Counted from the stretch's first letter, positions 31,979 to 41,155 are shown. The stretch is DNA of 64,000 nucleotides from Mycolicibacterium neoaurum ATCC 25795 (GCF_000691525.1 NZ_JMDW01000012.1:124001-188000); one strand, 5' to 3'. Notes: generated from the letters alone by a model not told the origin. Translations and numbers: made by a program.

Positions 31979-33618
31979 CACTGACCTCCCATGTGCGGAT
32001 ACTCGTGCCGAGTGGGTGGCACGAACGTCTCCTTGATGGATCGCGGGGACGTCCAGCGCTGCAGATTGAGCGGGGATCCGGCCTTGTCGTTGGTGCCCGA
32101 GGCACGCGCGCCACCGAACGGTTGCTGGCCGACCACCGCACCGGTCGGCTTGTCGTTGACGTAGAAGTTGCCCGCCGTGTGCCGCAGGCGATCCTGGGCG
32201 GTGACGATGGCGGTGCGGTCATCGGCGATCACCGCACCGGTCAACGCGTACGGCGCGGTCTCGTCCACGACGGTCAGGATGCGGTCGAAATCCCCATCGG
32301 GATAGATGTGCACGGCCAGGATCGGCCCGAAATATTCCGTGGCGAACGACTCGTCGCTGGGGTCGTCGGCCAGCAGTACCGTCGGCCGCACGAAATACCC
32401 CTCGCTGTCGTCATATTCACCGCCGACGGCGATGGTCAATCCGGGTGTGCTCTTGGCCCGCTGCAGGGCGCGGGCGCTCTTGGCGTAGGCGCGGGCATCG
32501 ATCAGCGCGCCGCCATAGTTGCTCAGATCGGTGACATCGCCGTAGCTCAGCGCCTCGGTGGCCGATAACAGGTCATCACCCATCTGCTGCCAGATCGACC
32601 GCGGCACATACGCCCTCGATGCCGCCGAGCATTTCTGGCCCTGATAATCGAAGGCGCCGCGGATCAGCGCGGTGCGCAGCACATCCGGCCGGGCGCTGGA
32701 ATGGGCCAGCACGAAATCCTTGCCGCCGGTCTCGCCCACCAGCCGCGGATAGCTGCGGTAGCGCTCGATGTGAGTTCCGACCTCTCGCCACAGGTGCCGA
32801 AAGGTCGCCGTGGACCCGGTGAAGTGGATACCCGCCAGCCGCGGATCGGCCAGCACCACCTCCGATACGGCCTGCCCGTCACCGGTGAGCAGGTTGATCA
32901 CGCCGGGCGGCAGTCCCGCCGCCTCCAGTAGCTGCATCGTGAGGTATGCCGAGAACGTCTGGGTGGGTGCGGGTTTCCAGATCACCGTGTTGCCCATCAG
33001 CGCCGGCGCGGTGGGCAGGTTGCCCGCGATGGCGGTGAAGTTGAACGGGGTGATCGCATAGACGAACCCCTCCAGCGGCCGGTGATCGGTACGGTTCCAT
33101 ACCCCGGCACCGCTCACCGGTTGCTGGGCCAGGATCTGCCGCGCGAACGCCACGTTGAACCGCCAGAAATCGACGAGCTCGCAGGGCGCGTCGATCTCGG
33201 CCTGATAGGCGGTCTTGGACTGGCCCAGCATGGTGGCCGCCGCGATCTTCTCCCGCCACGGTCCGGCGAGCAGGTCGGCCGCCCGCAGGAAGACCGCCGC
33301 CCGTTCCTCGAAGGGCAGGTTCGCCCATTGCGTCTTGGCATCCTCGGCGGCCTCGATGGCGGCCTGCGCCTCGGCATGCCCGGCGTTGGTCATGGTGCCC
33401 AACCGAGCACGGTGCCGGTGTGGCTGCACCACGTCGATGGACTCGCCGCTGCCCATCCGATGGGCACCGGCGATCACGCACGGTAGGTCGATTGTGTTGC
33501 CGGACAGCTCGTTCAGCGCTGCGGTCAGCCGGGCGCGTTCGGGTGAACCCGGTGCGTACTCTCGCACGGGTTCGTTACTGGGCGCGGGCACCTGCGCGAT
33601 GCCGGTGATGGCGTTCAT
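31978..33618 (-). CDS. pruA: Delta-1-pyrroline-5-carboxylate dehydrogenase
   Basis: A 546-residue NAD-dependent aldehyde dehydrogenase converting glutamate semialdehyde to glutamate, the second step of proline use. Signature residues: VGETGGKDF with the general-base Glu, and FDYQGQKCSAASR with the catalytic Cys. The N-terminus MNAITGIAQVPAPSNEPVREYAPGS fits the group. The frame extends to 33672 but would overlap the divergent promoter. The protein toxicity of the intermediate explains tight coupling to putB. Equivalent to Rv1187. Expression is probably activated by the divergent PucR-type regulator. Confidence 0.95.
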   Translation of the reverse strand: MNAITGIAQVPAPSNEPVREYAPGSPERARLTAALNELSGNTIDLPCVIAGAHRMGSGESIDVVQPHRHRARLGTMTNAGHAEAQAAIEAAEDAKTQWANLPFEERAAVFLRAADLLAGPWREKIAAATMLGQSKTAYQAEIDAPCELVDFWRFNVAFARQILAQQPVSGAGVWNRTDHRPLEGFVYAITPFNFTAIAGNLPTAPALMGNTVIWKPAPTQTFSAYLTMQLLEAAGLPPGVINLLTGDGQAVSEVVLADPRLAGIHFTGSTATFRHLWREVGTHIERYRSYPRLVGETGGKDFVLAHSSARPDVLRTALIRGAFDYQGQKCSAASRAYVPRSIWQQMGDDLLSATEALSYGDVTDLSNYGGALIDARAYAKSARALQRAKSTPGLTIAVGGEYDDSEGYFVRPTVLLADDPSDESFATEYFGPILAVHIYPDGDFDRILTVVDETAPYALTGAVIADDRTAIVTAQDRLRHTAGNFYVNDKPTGAVVGQQPFGGARASGTNDKAGSPLNLQRWTSPRSIKETFVPPTRHEYPHMGGQ

Positions 33619-33688
33619 GGTTGTCAGGATGACGTGGCAACGCTCGGAAACTTTTGTCCGAATGGCCAACACGTGGGGTTCTCGCTAG

Positions 33689-33694
33689 TACGAT
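33689..33694 (+). promoter_or_regulatory. Putative -10 box of the pruC gene
   Basis: TACGAT lies 8 nt before ATG 33703 with no Shine-Dalgarno sequence. The 84 bp between pruA and this gene must also contain the regulated pruA promoter. Confidence 0.35.
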
Positions 33695-33702
33695 CGGACA
33701 GC

Positions 33703-35256
33703 ATGGGTGGCGTCCGTCTCGGCCAACTGCTGCTGGCGCTCGATGCCACCCTGGTGTCGCTCGTCGAGGCGCCGCGCGGCCTGGATCTGCCGGTCGCGTC
33801 GGCCGCTCTGTTGGACCGCGACGACATCCAGCTCGGCGTGGCCCCGGCCTTCGGATCCGCCGACATCTTCTTCCTTCTCGGGATCGACCACCCCGACACC
33901 ATGCGCTGGCTCGACCAGCACGGCCGCTCGCCCGTCGCCATCTTCGCCAAACACCCCAGCCCCGAGCTGATCCGTCGGGCCACCCGCGCGGGTGTCGCGG
34001 TGGTGGCGGTCGAACCCCGCGCCCGGTGGGAACGCCTGTACCGGTTGGTCGACCACGTCTTCGACCATCACGGCGCGGGTTCCGCACACGACTCGGGCAC
34101 CGACCTGTTCGGCCTGGCCCAATCGATCGCCGAGCGCACGCGCGGCATGGTCAGCATCGAGGACGCCGAATCGCATGTGCTGGCCTATTCGGCGTCCAAC
34201 GAGGAGGCCGACGAGTTGCGCCGGTTGTCGATCCTCGGCCGCGCCGGTCCGCCCGAGCACCTGGCCTGGATCGCCCGGCGCGGCATCTTCGACGCGCTGC
34301 ACGCCAGACCCGACCCGGTCCGCGTCGCCGAACGCCCCGAGCTCGGCCTGCGACCGCGACTGGCCATCGGGATCTTCGGCGTCACCGGCGACGCCCGGCG
34401 CGCACCGGCATTCCTCGGCACCATCTGGCTGCAGCAGGGTGATCGGCCGCTGGCCGAGGACACCGAGGAGGTGCTGCGTGGTGCCGCGGTGTTGGCGGGT
34501 CGGCTGATCACCCGGCTGGCTACCAAACCCTCCGGTCAGTCGGTGTTGGTCCAGGACCTGCTCGGCCTGACCGGTGACCCCGCCGATATCGAGGCGATCA
34601 GTCGCGAGCTCGGTGTCCCGGCCAACGGGCGGGCGGCCGTCATCGGCATCGATTCCGATACCGAGGGCACCCGACTGTCCGATGTCGTCGCCTTGAGCGC
34701 CAACGCTTTTCGACCTGACGCCCAGGTTACGGCGGCCGGTGGTCGGGTGTACGTCCTGTTCCCGGACGCGGGCAAGGGCCTGCCGTCGTGGGTGCGCAGC
34801 GCGGTGTCCTCACTACGGACCGAACTGGGCCTCGAGCTGCGGGCGGTGACCGCCGCACAACTCGACGGTCTGGCCGGTGCGGCCACCGCGCGCGCCGAGG
34901 TGGATCGGGTGCTCGACAGCGCTGCGCGCAGGCCCGGGAGCCTGGCGCCGATCACCTCACCGGCCGAGGCACGCACGACCGTGCTGCTCGACGAGATCGT
35001 CACGCTGATCACCGCAGACGAGCGCCTCGTCGATCCCAGGATCAGGGCGTTGCGCGCCGACGAGCCGGTGCTGGCACACACGCTGACCGTGTACCTGGAC
35101 AGTTTCGGCGATATCGCGTCCGCCGCCGCCGCGCTGCACGTGCACCCCAACACCGTGCGCTACCGGGTGCGCCGCATCGAAGGGATCCTCGGCGCGTCAC
35201 TGGCAGATCCCGACGTGCGCCTGCTGATGACGCTGAGCCTGCGTGCCACGGCCTGA
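33703..35256 (+). CDS. pruC: PucR/CdaR-family activator of proline catabolism
   Basis: A 517-residue regulator. The N-terminal about 120 residues form a PucR-type sensory domain, the middle is GGDEF-like/CdaR-like, and the C-terminal HTH_30 domain includes TVYLDSFGDIASAAAALHVHPNTVRYRVRRIE (about residues 465-496). Its divergence from pruA-putB matches mycobacteria, where the counterpart (Rv1186c; named PruC in M. smegmatis) activates the proline genes when proline is present. ATG 33703 begins at the conserved LGQLLLALDATLVSLVEAP. Earlier in-frame starts would overlap the pruA promoter. Confidence 0.87.
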   Translation: MGGVRLGQLLLALDATLVSLVEAPRGLDLPVASAALLDRDDIQLGVAPAFGSADIFFLLGIDHPDTMRWLDQHGRSPVAIFAKHPSPELIRRATRAGVAVVAVEPRARWERLYRLVDHVFDHHGAGSAHDSGTDLFGLAQSIAERTRGMVSIEDAESHVLAYSASNEEADELRRLSILGRAGPPEHLAWIARRGIFDALHARPDPVRVAERPELGLRPRLAIGIFGVTGDARRAPAFLGTIWLQQGDRPLAEDTEEVLRGAAVLAGRLITRLATKPSGQSVLVQDLLGLTGDPADIEAISRELGVPANGRAAVIGIDSDTEGTRLSDVVALSANAFRPDAQVTAAGGRVYVLFPDAGKGLPSWVRSAVSSLRTELGLELRAVTAAQLDGLAGAATARAEVDRVLDSAARRPGSLAPITSPAEARTTVLLDEIVTLITADERLVDPRIRALRADEPVLAHTLTVYLDSFGDIASAAAALHVHPNTVRYRVRRIEGILGASLADPDVRLLMTLSLRATA

Positions 35257-35289
35257 ACCGGCTGCCCGGCATGGGGCAGGATTGCCCGG

Positions 35290-36093
35290 GTGAGACGTTT
35301 CCTGGCTGCCGCCATATCGACCTTGGCCGTGTCGACCATGGCCGTGTGTCCACACGCATCGGCGGCGCCGAGCGCACTTCCGCCCACCACCGGCGGATTC
35401 GACTACCAACTGGGCGGAACGTCGGATGCGCAGGGACTGGCAGTCGTCGTGCGGGATTCCACCGCGCAGCCGCTGGCGGGCGCATACAACATCTGTTATC
35501 TCAACGGTTTTCAGACTCAGCCGGGAACGGATTGGGCCGACGGACATGGTTCGGCACTGTTGCGTGACAAATCGGGCGCACCCGTCATCGACCCCGACTG
35601 GCCCGACGAGTACATCCTGGATCCGACCACCGCGGCACAGCGCGCCACCATCCTGGAGGTGCTCGCCCCGGAGCTGAATCACTGCGCCGACAACGGATTC
35701 GATGCCGTCGAGATCGACAACCTGGACACCTTCACCCGTTTTCCGGTCATCGAGGAGGCCGATGCGCTGGAGCTGGCCCGCAGCTATGTCGCGCTGGCCC
35801 ACGGCCGCGGACTGGCGATCGGCCAGAAGAATGCCGCCGAACTCGCCGGGATCGGGCGCCGGCAGCTGGGTTTCGATTTCGCCGTCACCGAGGAGTGCGC
35901 GGCCTATGACGAGTGCGCCGCCTACACCGGACCGTATGGACCGCACGTGCTGCAGATCGAGTACGTCGACAACCTGCCCGCCCCGTTCGCGGCGGTGTGC
36001 GCCGCACCGGATCGGGCACCGCTGACCATCCTTCGCGACCGCGAACTTGCCCCGCCGGGCGCGTCGGGCCATGTGTATCAGCAGTGCCCCTGA
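35290..36093 (+). CDS. Secreted GH114-like (endo-alpha-1,4-polygalactosaminidase-type) protein
   Basis: A 267-residue protein with a signal peptide (FLAAAISTLAVSTMAVCPHASAA). It resembles the GH114/DUF297 TIM-barrel: an early NICYLNGFQTQPG strand, NHCADNGFDAVEIDNLDTF holding the acidic pair expected at the active site, LARSYVALAHGRGLAIGQKNA, and FDFAVTEECAAYDEC. Family enzymes cut galactosamine-rich polysaccharides. GTG start 33 bp after pruC. Its link to proline genes is probably only positional. The substrate in this organism is unknown. Confidence 0.75.
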   Translation: MRRFLAAAISTLAVSTMAVCPHASAAPSALPPTTGGFDYQLGGTSDAQGLAVVVRDSTAQPLAGAYNICYLNGFQTQPGTDWADGHGSALLRDKSGAPVIDPDWPDEYILDPTTAAQRATILEVLAPELNHCADNGFDAVEIDNLDTFTRFPVIEEADALELARSYVALAHGRGLAIGQKNAAELAGIGRRQLGFDFAVTEECAAYDECAAYTGPYGPHVLQIEYVDNLPAPFAAVCAAPDRAPLTILRDRELAPPGASGHVYQQCP

Positions 36094-36170
36094 GTCGCGC
36101 GCCGAGTGGCCACTTGTGACACGTCATCCGGCCGACCGCGTGCGATAACCGGCCGCTCGGCCGACTAGGG

Positions 36171-37280
36171 TTACTGCGCCAGTCGCTGCGCGGCCGCCGC
36201 GATCCGCTCGTCGGTGGCCGTCAATGCGACACGCACATGCCGGGCACCTGCCGGGCCGTAGAACTCGCCGGGTGCCACCAGGATTCCGCGCTGCGCCAGC
36301 CATGCCAGGGTCTGGCGGCACGGCTCCTCGCGGGTGGCCCACAAATACAGGCCCGCCTCTGAGTGGTCGACGGTGAAGCCGGCCTCCAGCAGCGCCGGCA
36401 ACAGCAGCGCCCGCCGGCGCGCGTAGCGTTCGCGCTGCACGGCGATGTGTTCGTCATCGGTCAGCGCGGCGACCATGGCCGCCTGCACCGGTCCGGGCAC
36501 CATCATCCCGGCGTGCTTGCGCACCGCGAGCAGCTCGGTCACCACCGCCGGGTCACCCGCCACGAATCCGGCACGGTAGCCAGCAAGCGATGATGTCTTG
36601 GACAACGAGTGGATGGCCAGCAGGCCCGTGTGGTCGCCGTCGCAGACCGACGGATGCAGCACCGATAGGGGTTCGGCTTCCCAGGCCAAGCCGAGGTAGC
36701 ACTCATCGGAGGCGACCAGCACACCGCGTTCGCGCGCCCAACCCACGACCTTGCGCAGGTGGTCGACTCCCAGGACCTTGCCGGTCGGGTTGCTCGGCGA
36801 GTTCAGATAGATCAACGCCGGGGTCTGCGGACCGATCTGGGTCAGTGAATCCGCCGCCATGACCTGCGCACCCGCCAGGCGAGCGCCGACGTCATAGGTC
36901 GGATAGGCCAGCTCGGGGATCACCACGGTGTCCTCGGCGCCCAAGCCGAGGAGTGTGGGCAGCCAGGCGATGAGCTCCTTGGTCCCGACGACCGGCAACA
37001 CGGCCTCCGCCGCGACACCGGTGATGCCGAACCGGCGCGTCAGCGCGGCATGAATCGCCGAGCGCAATGCCGACGTACCCGCGGTGGTCGGGTATCCGGG
37101 GACGCCACTGGCCTGAGCCAGCGCGTCGCGGATCACCGGGGCCACCTCGTCCACCGGCGTGCCGACCGACAGGTCGACGATGCCGTCCGGATGCGCTTTC
37201 GCCGTGGCGGTGACGTCAGCCAGCGTGTCCCAGGGGAACACCGGCAGTTGGGCCGAGCGGGCCGATCGTGACGCGGTCAC
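36171..37280 (-). CDS. dapC: N-succinyldiaminopimelate aminotransferase
   Basis: A 369-residue class I/II PLP aminotransferase. It contains LNSPSNPTGKV, the PLP-contacting SDECYLGLAWE, and SLSKTSSLAGYRAGF with the PLP lysine. The terminal part has VALTATDERI. It provides the amino-transfer step between DapD and DapE. Its assignment as DapC rests on position next to fdxC, as in Rv1178-Rv1177. The GTG start overlaps the end of fdxC by four bases. The third diaminopimelate gene in the window is therefore separate from dapE/dapD. Confidence 0.9.
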   Translation of the reverse strand: MTASRSARSAQLPVFPWDTLADVTATAKAHPDGIVDLSVGTPVDEVAPVIRDALAQASGVPGYPTTAGTSALRSAIHAALTRRFGITGVAAEAVLPVVGTKELIAWLPTLLGLGAEDTVVIPELAYPTYDVGARLAGAQVMAADSLTQIGPQTPALIYLNSPSNPTGKVLGVDHLRKVVGWARERGVLVASDECYLGLAWEAEPLSVLHPSVCDGDHTGLLAIHSLSKTSSLAGYRAGFVAGDPAVVTELLAVRKHAGMMVPGPVQAAMVAALTDDEHIAVQRERYARRRALLLPALLEAGFTVDHSEAGLYLWATREEPCRQTLAWLAQRGILVAPGEFYGPAGARHVRVALTATDERIAAAAQRLAQ

Positions 37281-37597
37281 TCGCCCTTGGGCTCGAGGTC
37301 CTTGATGGCCTGCGGATCGTTGTCGGTCTGGCCGACCTTCGACGCTCCACCGGGCGAGCCGAGCTCACTGAAGAAGTCGGCGTTGCTCTGCGTGTAGCTG
37401 CTCCACTGGTCGGGCACGTCATCTTCGTAGTAGATGGCCTCGACGGGGCACACCGGTTCGCAGGCGCCGCAGTCGACGCACTCGTCCGGGTGGATGTAGA
37501 GCATCCGGCCACCCTCGTAGATGCAATCGACCGGGCACTCCTCGATGCACGCCTTGTCTTTGACATCGACGCAGGGCTCGGCAATGACGTACGTCAC
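37277..37597 (-). CDS. fdxC: 7Fe ferredoxin FdxC
   Basis: A 106-residue electron carrier with a [3Fe-4S] and a [4Fe-4S] cluster. The first motif C9...C17-x3-C21, with CIEECPVDCIYEG, and the second motif CVDCGACEPVCPVEAI are as in actinobacterial seven-iron ferredoxins, followed by an acidic tail. GTG start, giving MTYVIAEPCVDVKDKAC. It precedes dapC in one transcript. Upstream are 265 bp to padR that contain its promoter; I could not pin the -10 box with confidence. Confidence 0.95.
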   Translation of the reverse strand: MTYVIAEPCVDVKDKACIEECPVDCIYEGGRMLYIHPDECVDCGACEPVCPVEAIYYEDDVPDQWSSYTQSNADFFSELGSPGGASKVGQTDNDPQAIKDLEPKGE

Positions 37598-37817
37598 TGA
37601 TGTTTCTCCTGTCCAGTGGGCTGCTGGTCCGGGTTTCAGTACTGGGTGGGCGCGCTGAGCGAGCGCCCTGCGGGCCAGTATGAACGGCCCGTAACTGGAC
37701 GTGCGTCTCAGTGTGCCCTAACTTCACACGCCGCCCATCCCGCGGCGGCGTGCAGTTACTGATACTAGACGTCGCACATACAGAAGGCCTAGTCACCACG
37801 CGCAGGTTTTCGTCCTG

Positions 37818-37856
37818 TGCAACTTGTTGCATATGACCGCCGGTTCCGTCTAACGT
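37818..37856 (+). promoter_or_regulatory. padR-fadH promoter with perfect palindrome
   Basis: TGCAAC-TT-GTTGCA (37818-37831) is a perfect 14-bp palindrome placed in the -35 region. TAACGT (37851-37856) is the likely -10 box, 6 nt before ATG 37863. The palindrome is a candidate PadR operator for autorepression of padR and fadH. Confidence 0.55.
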
Positions 37857-37862
37857 TCGGCC

Positions 37863-38420
37863 ATGGCTTTGCCGCACGCCATCCTCGTCTCCCTCTGCGA
37901 ACAGGTCGGTTCGGGTTACGAGCTGGCCCATCGCTTCGACCGCTCGATCGGGTACTTCTGGTCGGCGTCACATCAACAGATCTATCGGTCGCTGCGCGCC
38001 ATGGAGGCCGACGACTGGGTGCGGGTACGCGAGGTCGCCCAGCGGGGCCGCCCGGACAAGAAGGTGTACTCGGTGACGCCGACCGGCCGGGCCGAGCTTG
38101 CTCGCTGGATCGCCGCACCCCTTTCCGGACGCGGCTCGACCGTCGCCGACAACCGCACCCGCGACCTGGCGGTCAAGATCCGGGGGTGCGGCTACGGCGA
38201 TATAGACGCCGTCCGCGAGCAGGCGGTCGCGCTACGCGCCGAGCGGATGGCGCTGCTGGATACCTACCGCGGCTTCGAGAAGCACCAGTTTCCCGATCCG
38301 GCCCGGCTGACCGGCGCCGAGCTGCACCAATACCTGGTGCTGCGTGGCGGTATCCGCGCCGAAGAGGGCGCCATCGAATGGTTGTCAGAAGTCCTGTCGG
38401 CACTCGGAGGTGTGCGATGA
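37863..38420 (+). CDS. PadR-family transcriptional regulator
   Basis: A 185-residue winged-helix regulator. The N-terminal DNA-binding domain spans about residues 1-85 (SGYELAHRFDRSIGYFWSASHQQIYRSLRAMEADDWVRV, with the RPDKKVYSVTPTG wing), followed by the dimerising Vir_act_alpha_C helices. Equivalent to Rv1176c. Its stop overlaps the fadH ATG by four bases, so it very likely senses a metabolite related to the fadH substrate. A palindrome in its promoter is the probable binding site. Confidence 0.9.
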   Translation: MALPHAILVSLCEQVGSGYELAHRFDRSIGYFWSASHQQIYRSLRAMEADDWVRVREVAQRGRPDKKVYSVTPTGRAELARWIAAPLSGRGSTVADNRTRDLAVKIRGCGYGDIDAVREQAVALRAERMALLDTYRGFEKHQFPDPARLTGAELHQYLVLRGGIRAEEGAIEWLSEVLSALGGVR

Positions 38421-40450
38421 CGTATCCGAACGTGACCTATCCGAACCTGCTCTCACCACTGGATCTGGGTTTCACCACCCTGCGCAATCGGGTGGTGATG
38501 GGCTCGATGCACACCGGCCTGGAGGATCGTGCCCGCGATACCGACAGGCTGGCTGCCTATTTCGCCGAACGCGCCCGCGGTGGGGTCGGCCTGATCATCA
38601 CCGGCGGGTACGCGCCGAATCGGACCGGCTGGCTGTTACCGCTGGCCGCCGAGATGCGCTCGGAATCCGATGCGCGCCGCCACCGGCGGATCACCGCGGC
38701 CGTCCACGCCGAGGGCGGCAAGATCGCCCTGCAGATCCTGCACGCCGGACGCTATGCCTACCATCCACTTTCGGTCAGCGCTTCCTCGATCAAGGCGCCC
38801 ATCAACCCGTTCCGCCCGCGAGCGCTGCGCAATGTCGAGGGCACCATCGACGATTTCGTGCGCGCCGCCCTGCTGGCCCGTTCCGCCGGATATGACGGCG
38901 TCGAGATCATGGGCAGCGAGGGCTATCTGATCAACCAGTTCCTCGCGCCGCGCACCAACAAGCGCACCGACGCCTGGGGTGGCACACCGGAGAAGCGGCG
39001 ACGTTTTGCCGTCGAGATCGTCCGCCGGGTACGCGAGGCAGTGGGAGCGGAGTTCATCATCGTCTACCGACTGTCGATGGCCGACTATGTCGAGGACGGT
39101 CAGACCTGGGCGGAGATCGTCGCGCTGGCGACCGAGGTCGAGGCGGCGGGCGCAACGATCATCAACACCGGGATCGGGTGGCACGAGGCCCGCATCCCGA
39201 CGATCGTCACCTCGGTGCCATCCGGCGCGTTCGCCGGCACCAGCAGTGCGCTGGCCGAACATGTCGGTGTCCCGGTGGTGGCGTCGAACCGGATCAACAT
39301 GCCCGAGGCCGCCGAGCAGATCCTCGCCGACTCGCACGTGCAGTTGATCTCGATGGCGCGCCCCCTGCTCGCCGATCCGGACTGGGTACGCAAGGCCGCC
39401 GAGGACGCCGCCGACCAGATCAACACCTGTATCGCCTGCAATCAGGCCTGCCTGGATCACGCGTTCGTGCACAAGACGGTGTCCTGCTTGCTGAATCCGC
39501 GTGCGGGACATGAGACGACACTGACCCTGGCACCGACCCGGCGGGCGCGCTCGGTCGCGGTCGTCGGCGCCGGGCCCGCCGGGCTTTCGGCGGCGGTGAG
39601 TGCGGCGCAGCGTGGACACCGCGTAACCCTCTTCGAGGCCGGGTCGACAATCGGAGGCCAGTTCGACCTCGCCCGGCGGGTGCCCGGTAAGGAGGAGTTC
39701 AACGAAACAGTGCGCTATTACACCCGGATGCTGGAGGTGCACGATGTCGACGTGCGCCTGGGCGTGCGGGCGACGGTGCAGACGCTGACCGGATTCGACG
39801 ATGTGGTGCTGGCCACCGGTGTAACAGCCAGGGTGCCGGCCATTCCCGGGATCGAGCATCCGATGGTGCTGACCTACGCCGAGGTGCTCTCCGGTGCCCC
39901 GGTAGGGGCGTCGGTGGCCGTGATCGGCGCCGGCGGTATCGGATTCGACGTCAGCGAGTTCCTGGTCACCGACCAATCCCCCACCCTCAACGTCAAGGAG
40001 TGGAAGGCCGAGTGGGGGGCACTCGATCCGTTCGAGGCCCCCGCGGTGCGCGGCGCGCTGACCACGCCGGTGCCGCTGCCGCCCGCGCGCCAGGTGTTCC
40101 TGCTGCAGCGCAGCAAGGGGCCCCAGGGCCGCGGGCTGGGCAAGACTTCGGGCTGGGTGCACCGTGCGTCGCTGAAAGCCAAAGGCGTCGAACAGCTCTC
40201 GGGTGTGAACTACGAGCGCATCGACGACGACGGCCTGCACATCAGCTTCGGGTCCGACCATGCGCGACCCCGGGTGCTCGCCGTCGACAATGTGGTGATC
40301 TGCGCCGGCCAGGAATCGGTGCGCGATCTCCAGGACGGCCTACGGGCCAACGGTGTCGAGCCGCACGTCATCGGCGGGGCGGCCGTGGCCTCGGAGTTGG
40401 ATGCCAAGCGCGCGATCCGTCAGGGCACCGAACTGGCCGCCCGGCTGTAA
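38417..40450 (+). CDS. fadH: 2,4-dienoyl-CoA reductase-type flavoenzyme
   Basis: A 677-residue OYE-like plus NAD(P)-binding multi-domain flavoprotein. Residues 1-350 are the FMN TIM barrel (LGFTTLRNRVVMGSMHTGLED). A [4Fe-4S] motif follows: CIACNQACLDH plus a later Cys in SCLLNP. Then FAD/NAD Rossmann domains contain VAVVGAGPAGLSAAV and VAVIGAGGIGFDV. It reduces conjugated dienoyl-CoA esters during degradation of unsaturated fatty acids with NADPH. ATG 38417 overlaps the padR stop. Equivalent to Rv1175c. Confidence 0.93.
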   Translation: MTYPNVTYPNLLSPLDLGFTTLRNRVVMGSMHTGLEDRARDTDRLAAYFAERARGGVGLIITGGYAPNRTGWLLPLAAEMRSESDARRHRRITAAVHAEGGKIALQILHAGRYAYHPLSVSASSIKAPINPFRPRALRNVEGTIDDFVRAALLARSAGYDGVEIMGSEGYLINQFLAPRTNKRTDAWGGTPEKRRRFAVEIVRRVREAVGAEFIIVYRLSMADYVEDGQTWAEIVALATEVEAAGATIINTGIGWHEARIPTIVTSVPSGAFAGTSSALAEHVGVPVVASNRINMPEAAEQILADSHVQLISMARPLLADPDWVRKAAEDAADQINTCIACNQACLDHAFVHKTVSCLLNPRAGHETTLTLAPTRRARSVAVVGAGPAGLSAAVSAAQRGHRVTLFEAGSTIGGQFDLARRVPGKEEFNETVRYYTRMLEVHDVDVRLGVRATVQTLTGFDDVVLATGVTARVPAIPGIEHPMVLTYAEVLSGAPVGASVAVIGAGGIGFDVSEFLVTDQSPTLNVKEWKAEWGALDPFEAPAVRGALTTPVPLPPARQVFLLQRSKGPQGRGLGKTSGWVHRASLKAKGVEQLSGVNYERIDDDGLHISFGSDHARPRVLAVDNVVICAGQESVRDLQDGLRANGVEPHVIGGAAVASELDAKRAIRQGTELAARL

Positions 40451-40532
40451 CTCCCGTTCCCCGCGAGCGTGCGTGTCCGCACCCCGACTCGCCGTGTCCG
40501 GGGCAGAGTTCACGCACGCTCGCGGCGGGAGT
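40450..40532. repeat. Palindromic element, copy 4, between fadH and yceI
   Basis: Nested arms pair 40450-40456 with 40526-40532 and, perfectly over 15 bp, 40461-40475 (CCGCGAGCGTGCGTG) with 40511-40525, with a further inner CCCCG/CGGGG stem. Both flanking stop codons lie at its edges, so it is probably a bidirectional terminator. Confidence 0.75.
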
Positions 40533-41080
40533 CAGGCCTGCTTGAGCGCTTCGATCTCCAGGGTGACGGTCACCTTGTCACCGACGACGGCGCCACCGGT
40601 CTCCAGCGGGGCGTCGAAATCGATCCCGAAGTCCTTGCGGTTCAGCACGACCGACGCCTCGAACCCGGCAACCGCACCGTGCCCCATACCCGGGTTGACG
40701 CCGTTGAACCGAAGATTCAGCGCGACGGGCAAGGTGGCACCCTTGAGCGTGAACTCGCCGTCGAGTACGTAGTCGTCACCATCGGCGCGCACGCCGGTCG
40801 AGGTGAACGTCGCGGTCGGAAACTGGTCGGCGTCGAAGAAATCGGGCGCCTTCAGGTGCGCATCACGCTGCTCGTTGCGGGTGTTGATCGAGGCGATGTC
40901 GATCGTGGCGGTGACCGACGGGGTGCCGTCCTCGGCGACGGTGATGGCGCCGGCGACCGAGTCGAAGGTGCCGCGCACCTTGCTGACCATGAGATGGCGA
41001 ACCGAGAAGTTCACCGAGGAGTGCACGGGATCGATCGCCCAGGTTCCGGCGGTCAGGTCGGTGGCTGCGGCTGTGGTCAT
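40532..41080 (-). CDS. YceI-family lipocalin-fold protein
   Basis: A 182-residue protein of the YceI family, an eight-strand beta-barrel that binds isoprenoid or other long lipid chains. DLTAGTWAIDPVHSSVNFSVRHLMVSKVRGTF is the family opening, and VTVTLEIEALK the closing strand. There is no signal peptide, so it is cytoplasmic, unlike E. coli YceI. ATG 41080 was selected over a longer in-frame start. It stands at the end of a minus-strand run from 44502 but is separated by 75 bp, so it may have its own promoter. Confidence 0.9.
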   Translation of the reverse strand: MTTAAATDLTAGTWAIDPVHSSVNFSVRHLMVSKVRGTFDSVAGAITVAEDGTPSVTATIDIASINTRNEQRDAHLKAPDFFDADQFPTATFTSTGVRADGDDYVLDGEFTLKGATLPVALNLRFNGVNPGMGHGAVAGFEASVVLNRKDFGIDFDAPLETGGAVVGDKVTVTLEIEALKQA

Positions 41081-41155
41081 GATGTCTACTCCTGTGGTCG
41101 TCGGGCCGGCTTTCCGGACACCTCTCAGCCAAGTTAAACGGACCACGGTCCGATT

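Noticed and set aside
36094..36170. Possible terminator from repeated CGGCCGA motifs before dapC
   Set aside because: The two copies are direct, not inverted, and form no convincing stem.
38636..40261. 541-codon minus-strand frame under fadH
   Set aside because: Antisense shadow; no domain; FadH is complete with all cluster cysteines.
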